Assembly (NCBI GenBank): GCA_013334865.1
Contig: JAAXWS010000020.1
Span: 1 to 41,080, forward strand
Origin: Chlorobiaceae bacterium
Lineage (GTDB): Bacteria; Bacteroidota; Chlorobiia; Chlorobiales; Chlorobiaceae
Direction: 5' to 3'
DNA: 41,080 nucleotides
Part shown: positions 25,620 to 36,300 of the stretch, one piece after another
Layout: each line of letters opens with the position of its first letter
How positions within the stretch are numbered: position 1 is the stretch's first letter
The notes under the pieces: generated by a model
Databases searched by the model: none
Told to the model about the DNA's origin: nothing
Seen by the model: the letters and a program-made list of their open reading frames with translations, nothing else
Position numbers and translations under genes: made by a program

Positions 25620-27341
25620 ATGAGTACCAGATTTTCCTCCCCGATAGCCGTGACCGGCATATTCCTCCTGCTGTCGTCCGCGAACCTTCGCGCGGAGCCC
25701 GTGCCCGATGCAGGCAGCATCCTCAGGCAGCAGGTGCCGCAACGCCGGGAGCTTCCCGACATCCTCCCCGAGCATCCTGACGATAACGGGCAGGATGTTC
25801 AGGAGGATCCCGGCATGAAGCTCATGGTCAAAGGGTTCTCGTTTTCGGGGTTCGAGGGCGTCGTCGAGGAGTCGCAGCTCCAGGAGGTGGTAGCCCGGGC
25901 CATCGGGGAAAACCTCGGTTACCGGGATCTCCGGGAGCTGGCGGACAAGGTTTCGGCATACCTCAGGGAGAATGGCTGGTTCCTCTCCAAAGCATACCTG
26001 CCCCGGCAGGATGTGACCTCGGGTACGGTAGAGATCAGGATCGTCACCAGCAGGAGCGATGGCGGCGCAAGGATAAATCGTGAACAATCGGTACGTGTCC
26101 GCGATTGCGTCCTGCGCTCCATGACCGGAAAAGCCGTTGGCCCGGATAAGCCGATCAACGAACAGCTGCTCGAACGCTCCCTGCTGCATGTCAACGACCT
26201 TCCAGGCATCACGGCCAGGGCGGCCCTCGCCCCCGGCACGAAGCCCGGCAGCAGCCGCATCGACATCAACGTCGCCGAAGGCCCCCTGGTATCGGCAAGC
26301 GTATGGGGCGACAACTATGGCAACCGCTACACCGGAGCGTGGCGGGCCAACGGGATTGCCTCCGTCAACGACCCCTTCGGATACGCCGACCAGCTGACGC
26401 TCCTGGTCACCGGCTCCGAAAGGCTTGCACAGGGGAGGGTCGCGTACAGCTTCCCGATCTGCTACGGAGGGGTACGGGGAAACATCTCCTATACCGGCAT
26501 GCGTTACAAGCTCGGCGAGGAACTCGCCTCGAACAACTTCGAGGGCAGCAGCAACGGCGTCGACGCCGGTGTGAGCTTCGCGGCTTCGCGCGGACCGTCA
26601 TCGAACGTGAACCTCTCGGCCACCTACGGATACCGGGAGCTCAAGGACTCTGCCAGCGGCGCGCCGAACAACGACAAGCGGCTGGGAAGCCTCTCCCTCG
26701 CCGCCAACGGGGAGCGCTACGACCGCTTCTCCGGTGGCGGGCTCACCACCTGGAACATCGGGCTCACCATGGGGAACTTCCACGGGTCCGGAGAGGTCTC
26801 GTCGGCCACGGCAGCCGCGAACTGCACGGAAGGGGAGTTCAGCCGACTCAACCTCGGCCTCGCCCGCCTGCAGCGCATAACTGGCCCGGTATCGGCAAGC
26901 CTTTCGTGGACGGCGCAGTTCACGCAGCAGAACCTCGATTCAAGCGAGAAATTCTCCCTCGGCGGCCATTCCGGCGTCAGGGCATATCCGGTCGGCGAGG
27001 CGATGGGGGACCATGGCCACCTGCTCAACGCCTCGCTCCGTTACGCGCTCCCGTTACCCGCCGGATGGGGTGCCTGCCAGCTCGAAGGGTTCTACGACGC
27101 GGGCCGGATCACACTGCAGGACAACCCGACCGCCAACCCGGGAACGGCCACCGGCCTCAACACCTACTGGCTGCAGGGCGCAGGCATCGGACTGAACCAT
27201 TCGCTCTCCGGGAGGCTGAGCATCAAGGCCTCCTGGGCGCACACCATCGGGGACAACCCCGGGCGGAGCGCCTTGGGCAACAACTCCGACGGCAGGGCGG
27301 ACACGAGCCGCTACTGGCTCCAGGCCCTCTTCACGTTCTGA
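25620..27341 (+). CDS. Two-partner secretion outer-membrane transporter (TpsB/FhaC/ShlB family)
   Basis: The protein is 573 residues from ATG 25620. A signal peptide ends near LRA-EPVP (residue 25), followed by a plug-helix-like segment (DAGSILRQQVPQ). Two POTRA-like domains follow (about 66-140 and 140-215; first with FSGFEGVV and YLRENGWFLSKAYLP). The rest is a 16-strand-type beta barrel with the conserved loop-6 segment SLGGHSGVRAYPVGEAMGD (normally VRGY) and a terminal Phe (ALFTF). It would export the adhesin encoded next. AGAGGTGG lies about 5 bases before ATG 25620, so this start is preferred over ATG 25599, which would add 7 residues before the signal peptide. Confidence 0.94.
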   Translation: MSTRFSSPIAVTGIFLLLSSANLRAEPVPDAGSILRQQVPQRRELPDILPEHPDDNGQDVQEDPGMKLMVKGFSFSGFEGVVEESQLQEVVARAIGENLGYRDLRELADKVSAYLRENGWFLSKAYLPRQDVTSGTVEIRIVTSRSDGGARINREQSVRVRDCVLRSMTGKAVGPDKPINEQLLERSLLHVNDLPGITARAALAPGTKPGSSRIDINVAEGPLVSASVWGDNYGNRYTGAWRANGIASVNDPFGYADQLTLLVTGSERLAQGRVAYSFPICYGGVRGNISYTGMRYKLGEELASNNFEGSSNGVDAGVSFAASRGPSSNVNLSATYGYRELKDSASGAPNNDKRLGSLSLAANGERYDRFSGGGLTTWNIGLTMGNFHGSGEVSSATAAANCTEGEFSRLNLGLARLQRITGPVSASLSWTAQFTQQNLDSSEKFSLGGHSGVRAYPVGEAMGDHGHLLNASLRYALPLPAGWGACQLEGFYDAGRITLQDNPTANPGTATGLNTYWLQGAGIGLNHSLSGRLSIKASWAHTIGDNPGRSALGNNSDGRADTSRYWLQALFTF

Positions 27342-27368
27342 TTCCACTCCTCTCCATCATCACTTCCT

Positions 27369-30300
27369 ATGAACAGGATCCACAAGATCATCTGGTCCGA
27401 AATAAAGCAGAAATGGATCGTCGTTTCTGAAAAAGCGGGTGCGAAAGGGTGTCCCATCCTCAGCTTCGGCATCCTCAGCCTGGCGGCCATGATGGCCATG
27501 TCTCAGCCGGCTCAGGCCCTCGCGCCCGACGCCCTGCCGCAGGGCGGGCAGGTAACTGCCGGCAACGCAGCCATAACGGTGGACGGCAACCGGATGACGG
27601 TCGACCAGTCGAGCACGCAGATGATCGCCAACTGGCAGAGCTTCAACATCGGCGAACAGGCCGCAGTGAGGTTCAACCAGCCCGACGCGGCCTCCTCGGC
27701 CCTGAACCGCATCAACGGCCAGAACCCGACCGAGATCCTGGGTTCGCTCTCATCGAACGGTAGGGTCTTCCTGCTCAACCAGAACGGCATCGTCTTCGGA
27801 AAAACGGCCCGCGTCGACGTCGGCGGCCTCGTGGCGTCGAGCCTCTCGATGCTCGACAGCGACTTCCTCGCCGACAAATACCGATTGACCAACCCGGGCA
27901 ATGCCGGCAGTGTCGCCAACCTCGGGCAGATCACCGGAGCCCCCGGCAGCGTGGTCGCCCTGATCGCCCCTAAGGTCTCCAACGAAGGGAGCCTGAAGAC
28001 AAGCGGCGGCAGCGTCCTGCTCGCCGCAGGAGATACGGTTTCGCTCGACTTCACGGGCACGGGCCTCATCAGCTACATCGTCGAAAAAGGGGCCGTCGAC
28101 GCCCTGGTCTCGAACAGCGGACTCATCGTTGCCGACGGGGGAATGGCGGTCATGACCGCCAGGGCCGCCGACGAGCTGAAATCGGCGGTTGCCAACAACA
28201 GCGGGGTGGTCGAGGCAAGCAGCCTTGTCGGGAAAGGAGGCCGGATCATCCTCGAGGCGGACCATGTCACGCTGGCCACGGGCAGCAAACTCGACGCCAG
28301 CGGCGCGACCGGTGGCGGCGAGGTCCTCGTTGGCGGCGACTGGCAGGGAAGTGGCACGATGCGCCAGGCCATCACGGTAGACATGGAAAACGGGGCGAAG
28401 ATCGACGCTTCCGCAACCAGACAGGGCGATGGGGGAAAGGTTGTGCTGTGGGCTGACGTGCATAACCCGGATTCGGCTGTCACGGTCGATGGCGAACTCC
28501 TGGCAAAGGGAGGCTACGAAGGTGGCGACGGCGGCAATATCGAGACGTCGGGCGCCTCGGTCGATATCGGCCAGAATGCCATATTCGACACCCTGGCCAT
28601 CAATGGCAGCACCGGCCAGTGGCTGATTGATCCGTACGATTATGTCATCGGTACGACCCAGGCGGCAACCATAGCCACGGGTCTGAAGACGACCAACGTC
28701 TCGATCTCGACCTCCTCCAGCGATACGGCCTACGGCTCCAGCGGGAATAGCTCCAACACCGGCAACATTACGCTCAGTGCACCGATCTGGCTTGGCAGTA
28801 TTGCCGTAGGAAACGCTGGCAGCGGCTACAGCTCAACTCCCACGGTAACTTTCACCGGTGGCGGCGGCAGCGGCGCGACGGCAACCGCGATGGTATCCGG
28901 CGGGTTGGTGACGGACATCGTCGTCACCTCTGCAGGTTCGGGATACACCAGCGCGCCCACCATCAGCATCTCCGGAGGTTCAGGGACCGGAGCGACTGCG
29001 ACAGCCTCGGCACTCTCCCTTGGCAGTATTGCGGTAGGAACCGGCGGCAGCGGGTACAGCTACGCCCCGACCGTCACCATCAGCGGGGGCGGAGGCAGCG
29101 GCGCCACAGCAACCGCGACGGTTTCCGGAGGTGTGGTGACGGGCCTGACAATCACCTCCGCCGGTTCCGGATATACCTCCATGCCGACAATTTCCCTCTC
29201 CGGTGGCAACGGCTCCGGAGCTACGGCGACGGGTACGCTGAAGCTGTCAACCTTTCCGACGACGCTCTCCATGACGGCGGCAGGGAAGATCGCCATCAAC
29301 AAGAACATAACGGTCAACGCACTGAGCCTCAGCGGATCAGGCGCCGGCAACAGCCTCGGCACCGGAATTGAACTCGCTTCAGTGATCACGACGACGGGTG
29401 CTCAGAGCTACACCGGGAACGTGGCTATCGCAGGCAACACCGTTCTCAACAGCACAAGCGGGGGAGTCACGTTCAACAACACCCTGAACTCCCTGGCTGG
29501 CGCACAGCTGCTGACCGGCAGCAGTACATGGCTTATTCCGACCAATGTCACCACCGTCCAGGCCTGGGCGATCGGCGCCGGCGGCGGTGGCGGCGGCGCC
29601 AGTGGTGCGGCTGGTGGCGGCGGTGGCGGCGGTGTCGCCTACTACCAGTATTCGACTACGCCGGGACAGACGATTTCGTATTCGACTGGCACTGCCGGCG
29701 CTGGCGGAGCCGGCGGTTATAATGGTTCTACGGGTGGCACCACAACCGTGAGCTACAACGGGGTGACCCTTTACGCATACGGTGGGCAGGGCGGCGTCGC
29801 CGGCGGTTCAGGAGGCAGTGGCGGCACGGCGACCGGCGGCACGACCAACGTTACCGGCGGTTCCGGAGGTGCGGGAAGCAGCGGCGATACCGGAAGCGGC
29901 GGCGGCGGTGCCATCGGAGGGGGAAGCGGTTCAAGCTATAATAGTTCCAGTGGCGGTGCGGGAGGTACCAGTGCCGATGTCGCCGGGTTGAGCAGCGCAT
30001 TGACCGTCCTGGGGTACAGTCTGGGGGCTGGCGGTGCGGCGACTGGTCCAGGAACCAACCTGTATACCAATGCCGGTACACCGAACAACGCGGCAAATTT
30101 TGGTTCGGGCGGCAGCGGCATCGGCTACTGGGGCGGAACCGGCGGTACCGGGCTCTATGGCGGCGGCGGCGGCGGCGCTGCCAACGAGGGCGGTAGTGTT
30201 GCCGGCGGCGCAGGCGGCGCAGGCGTAGCCGTCGTGATGTACGGCGTCGGTTCAAGTTCCCTCACCATCAACGCCGGTTCCGGTAATGTGGGTTTCTCCG

Positions 30301-33300
30301 GCAAGGTGGGCAACATTGCCAACCTGTCCAGCCTGAATGTCAACACTACCGGCAACATCAGCTTCAGCGATACCGTCAAGGCGACGGCGGTGACGGCAAG
30401 CGCCGGCGGCAGCACGACTTTCGGCAGCACGGTTGATACCTCAGGCGCCATAAACCTCACCAGCGGCTCCCTTACGGTCAACAACGTCATTAACGCAACG
30501 AGCGGCAACATCAGCGTCAAGACCGATACCCTGAACTTCGGAAGCAGCGGACGCCTGAAATCCACCGGCGCGCTCGCGGTTGCTCCCAAAACTATTGCCA
30601 ACACCATCAGCGTTGCAGGGGCAAGCGGCACCTTCGCCCTGCCGGCCAGCTATTTTTCGACAAACTTTGTCGATGGCTTCTCGGGCATAACGATTGGCCG
30701 TGCCGATGGCAGCGGCAAGATCACCGTCGGGGCCCTTACGGTATATGACAACCTCACCTTGCTCAACACAACGGACGGGATTGAAATTACCGGTGCGCTC
30801 AATGCACAGTCGAACAGCCTCACCCTTAACAGTAGCGGAGTCAAGACCATCGGCAGCACGGTCAGCGCCAGCAGCCTCAACTCGAACGCCGGGGGCGGCA
30901 CCACCGTCGGTGCAGCGGTAACCACCTCCGGTGCCCAGGCCTACGGCGATAACGTGACACTTGGCGCGAACGTCACCTTCACCAGTTCATCTTCTGCGGT
31001 CAATTTCGGGAGCACGCTGACCGGCGGGACTCATGCATTGACCGTCAGCGGCGCCGCCGGTTTCGGCGGAGCGGTGACCGGCCTGACGACACTGAGCGTG
31101 AGCGGTGCGACCACGCTCAATGGCAGCGGCATCAGCAGCAGTGGGGCGCAGACCTATTCCGGTGCCGTAACGCTCGGAGCCGACACCACCCTCGACGGAA
31201 GTTCTATTGCACCCGGGAGCTCTTTGGGACTTGGCAGTTACGGGTTGACGCTGGTGAGCAGCGGCAACAATACGATTTCCGGCATCATCTCCGGCAGCGG
31301 ATCACTGACCAAGACGGGCACGGGCACGCTCACGCTTTCGGGTGTGAACACCTATACCGGAGCCACCACGGTAAGCGCCGGTACGCTGGCTGTGGGCAAC
31401 GCGGCTGGCCTTGGCGGCACGCAGGGAGGCACCACCGTCGCCAGCGGAGCGACACTTGACCTGCAGAGCGCGGCGGTAGGCGCCGAAGCGATCACGCTGA
31501 ACGGCGGCACCCTCAAGACCAGCACCGGCAACAGCAGCCTTTCCGGCGCGTTGACTCTTGGCGCGGCAAGCACCTTCGACAGTTCTGGTACGGCGCTGAC
31601 CCTGACGGGCGGCATCACCAATGCGGGATACCTGGCGACCTTCACCGGATCCGGCAGCACCACGGTGAGCACGACGGCCATAACCGGCACCGGAGGCCTG
31701 ACCAAGAGCGGCACCGGCACGCTCACACTTTCCGCATCCAACACCTACACAGGAGCCACCACGGTGAACGCCGGTACGTTGGCCGTGGGCAACGCGGCTG
31801 GCCTTGGCAGCACGGCAAGCGGCACCACCGTCGCCAGCGGAGCGACGCTCGACCTGCAGAACGCGGGGGTAGGCGCCGAGGCGATCACGCTCAACGGCGG
31901 CACGCTCAAGACCAGCAGCGGCAGCAGCAGCCTTTCCGGCGCGTTGACTCTTGGCGCGGCAAGCACCTTCGACAGTTCTGGTACGGCGCTGACCCTGACG
32001 GGCGGCATCACCAATGCGGGATACCTGGCGACCTTCACCGGATCCGGCAGCACCACGGTGAGCACGACGGCGATAGCCGGCACCGGAGGCCTCACCAAGA
32101 GCGGCACCGGCACGCTCACGCTCTCAGCTGCAAATACCTACTCCGGTGCGACGACGATCAGCGCCGGCACGGTAAAGGCAGGCGACGCAGCTGCATTCGG
32201 TACCGGATCGGCGACGGTTGCTATCGGCGGGGCACTCGACCTCAACGGCCAGTCCATTGCCACCAACCTGACGATCAGCGGTACGGGTGTCAGCAGTGCC
32301 GGAGCCTTGACCAACAGCAGCGCGACGGCAGCATCGGAAAGCGGCAGCGTGGCGCTGGCCGCAGCCACGTCGATCGGTGGCAGCGGAAGCGTCACCCTGA
32401 GCGGTGTGGTCAGCGGCGCAAATGCGCTGACCAAGGCAGGTACGGGCACACTGACCCTGTCAGGGACCAATACGTTCACTGGCGGCAGCACGGTCAGTGC
32501 CGGTACGCTCACGGCAGGCAGCGCCGCGGCGCTGGGCACCGGTGCGGCGACCGTCAGCGCAGGCGGAGCGCTGGACCTCAACGGCCAGTCGATTTCCAAC
32601 AACCTGACGATCAGCGGAAGCGGTGTCGGCAACGGTGGCGCGCTGGTCAACAGCAACACCTCGACAGGGGCAACATCGGGCGGCACCTTGGGCCTTGCCG
32701 CAGCAGCATCTATCGGAGGTGCCGGCAACCTCACGATTGCGGGACAGGTAACTACCGGCAGCAGCAACGGTAATGGTCTGGTTTTTGTCGGCGCCGGCGC
32801 CAAGTCGCTGTCGAACAGCACCAATGCCATCGGCATCGTCGCCTCCGGCAGCAGCATCGGCGCGTTGAGCCTGACCGACGCTTCCGCACTGACGGTAAGC
32901 GCGTTCACGCTCAATTCCGTCACCTACAGCGGAATTTCCAGCAACAATGCTGCCGTAGGGCTGACCTGCACCGTCGCCAGCGGCACGAACCTGCTGACCC
33001 TCAACAACGCCATCAGTACCGGAAGCGGGGACCTGACCCTGACGGCGAACACCTTCAATGCGACAGCCAGTTCTTCCGGTACCGGCGTGCTGACGATCCA
33101 GCCCTACACGTCGGGGACCACCATCGGCATCAACAGCGGATCAGGCATCCTGAGCCTGACCAGTACAAGGCTCGGATATTTCACTGGTTCCAGCTGGTCG
33201 CGCATTGCAATCGGCAACAGTGCAGCCGGCGCGATCGAAGTCGGTGGTACCTCTGCTTTCAACAATTCGCCCCTGGAGCTCATCAGCGGCGGTTACATCA

Positions 33301-36300
33301 AGATAAACGCATCATCGTCGCTCACGACCAGCAAAACCAATGGCTACCTTGCACTGGAGGCTGGAGGCAACTTCATCAACAGCTCGGGGTCGACTGCGCT
33401 GCAAGCCACCGGCTCGGGTGGCAGCTGGATGGTGTACAGCACTACGCCGGCCTCAAACACCTTCGGCAGCCTCAGCAGCGGCCAGCAGGCGATCTGGGGC
33501 AAAACAGCCGCCAGCCTTTCTTCAAGTGCGCTGAAGTCGGGCTACGCGGGCAACCGCTATGTGTTCAGCGCGCCGGCCACGGTAGTGGTCACCGCCAGCG
33601 ACAAGAGCAAAACCTATGGCGATACCACTACGTTCGGCTCCGGCGACATTGCCTATGGCGGCCTGCCGATGAGCAGCGCAGTCACCTACGGGAACCTCTA
33701 TAGCGACTACAGCACGTCGGATGTGCTGGACACGCTGCCAACGGCAGGTTCGAGCGGAGCAACAGCCAGCGCCGGCGTCGTGCCCGGCGGGTACGCCATC
33801 ATTCCCAGCGGCGCTGTCGCGAAAACCGGATTCAGCGTGAGCTACGTCAACGGGACGCTCACGGTCAACCCCAAGCCGGTGGCGCTCAGCGGCACCCGTG
33901 TCTATGACGGAACCACGAGCTTGTCAGGTTCAATCTACTCGTCCACCAACCTGGTCACCGGCGATGCGCTGACCGTCACGGGCAGCGCCACGGCAAGCAG
34001 CGCCAACGTTGGCACCTACACGTCGACCAGCGGACTGGTGCTCTCCAACAGCAACTACACGCTCTCGGGCGGCAGCGTTTCAGCCACGATCACCAAGAAA
34101 ACGCTCAATCTCAGCGGCCTGAACCTGGCCGACCGCACCTATGACGGAAACACCACCGCAACCACGGTGCAGAGCTACGGCACGCTATCCGGCAAGGTCG
34201 GCAGCGATACAGTCAGCATCGCCACGAGCGGTTATACCGTTTCCACATTCACCAGCCAGAACGTAGGAACATACAGCGTAGCCGTGACCGGACTGTCGCT
34301 TACCGGTGCCCAGGCTGGCAACTACCAACTCTCCAGCACCAGCGCGACCGACAGTTCGGTCAGCATCACCCCGGCGACCCTGACGGTGAGCGGCCTGAAC
34401 CTGGCCGACCGCACCTATAACGGAAACACCACCGCAACCACGGTGCAGAGCTACGGCACGCTATCCGGCAAGGTCGGCAGCGATGACGTCAGCATTGCCA
34501 CGAGTGGTTACAGTGTTTCTGCATTCTCCAGCAAGAATGTCGGAACCTACAGCATAAGCGCGAGCGGGTTTTCACTCACCGGTGACCAAGCAGGCAACTA
34601 CCGGCTTTCCAGCACCACGCTGACCGACAGCAGCGTCTCCATCACGCCCAAGGCGCTGACCATCAGCGACATCACGGCAAGTGACAAGACCTACGACGGC
34701 ACGGCATTGGCGACGGTGAGCACCGCAGGCGTCACTTCCTCAGTGCTGCAGAACGGCGGACTGGTCGCTGGGGATGCTGTGACGGTTTCGGCTACGGGTA
34801 CCTTTCGCAATTCCGGGAACACCGCGGATGACAAAAACGCAGGTACGGGTAAGACGGTGGCACTGACGAGCACCTACGGCGGCGCGGACGTCGGCAACTA
34901 CACCATCACCGGGCAGGGGACCACGACGGCGACCATCTCGCCTAAGGCATTGAGTATCAGCGGCATCACGGCTGCCAGCAAGACCTACGACGGCACGACA
35001 GCTTCCACGTTGAACACCGCGGGCGCCTTGTACGGAGGACTGGTCGCTGGAGATGCGGTGAGCATCTCGTCGGTGACGGGCACGTTCAGCAGCAAGCTCG
35101 CCGGCACAGGTAAGACCGTAACGCTCAGCGATAGCAGTTACAGTGGTGCAGACGTCAACAACTACACCATCACGGATCAGGCAAGCACGACGGCGAGCAT
35201 CACGCCTGCGGCACTGACTGTTACCGCAAGTGCCGTCACCAAGACCTACGATGGCACGACCGGAACCGGCGGCGCGACGCCAACGGTTGGCACTCTGGTC
35301 GGGTCCGATAGTGTCAATGCGGCCGGCTCAGAGGACTTCATTGACAAGAATGCCGGTACCGGCAAGACGGTGAACGCCAGCGGCGTGACGATCAAGGACT
35401 CAGGAGGTACTGATGTTTCAGGGAGCTACACCATCAGCTATGTGCCCGACACAACCAGTACGATCAATCCTAAGTCGTTAACCATCAGCGGCATCACGGC
35501 AAGTGACAAGACCTACGACGGCACGGCATCGGCGACGGTGAGCACCGCAGGCGTCACTTCCTCAGTGCTGCAGAACGGCGGACTGGTCGCTGGGGATGCG
35601 GTGACGGTTTCTGCTACGGGTACCTTCCGCAATTCCGATAACACTGCAGATGACAATAACGCGGGTACGGATAAGACGGTGGCACTGATCAGCACCTACG
35701 GCGGCGCAGACGTCGGCAACTACACCATCACCGGGCAGGGAACCACGACGGCAAAGATCAACAAGGCGCCATTGACCGTCACGGCCAACGACGACGCCAA
35801 GTTCTATGGTCAGTCTGATGCTTCAGGTTATGCAGGTGTGAGATACAGCGGGTTCGTCAATGGAGAATCGGCCACGACAACAGGTGTGTTGACGTCCAAT
35901 CCAACTATTTCGGCTGACAGAACCAGTACGCTTAACATTAGTGGTGGTCAATCTGGTCGTTTGGGCAACAACGGTTATGAAACTGCCGGTTCATATGCCC
36001 AGGCGCTTGTTCCGTCCGGTGCTGTAGCCGGCAACTACACATTCACTTACGTCAAAGGCACCTTTACCATCGTTCCCGCGGGAAAACTGCTTGTACGAGT
36101 TAACAATCTGGAAACTATCTATGGAAGTCCGGCTACCTACACTGTGGCAAGCGCCGAGTATCTGAGCGGGTCGACAGTGACGAATGCCACCTATACTCCA
36201 ACTGGCAATAGTATCAGTGTCGGAGATGCAACCTTCACCCTGGCACCAACTTATTCGAACACAGATATCAGCACGAGCGGTTATCTCAAGGTAGGAAGTT

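Noticed and set aside
25550-25780. 76-codon plus-strand frame at the start of the transporter gene
   Set aside because: It overlaps the transporter's signal peptide and plug segment in another frame and has no features of its own.
29523-30242. Glycine-rich region considered as a prophage tail-fibre gene
   Set aside because: It is in frame with the adhesin on both sides and no other phage gene is nearby.
32138-32923. Minus-strand open frames with Ala/Pro/Val-rich products in the adhesin
   Set aside because: They follow from the Thr/Gly/Ser-rich codons of the sense strand and show no start signals or domains.
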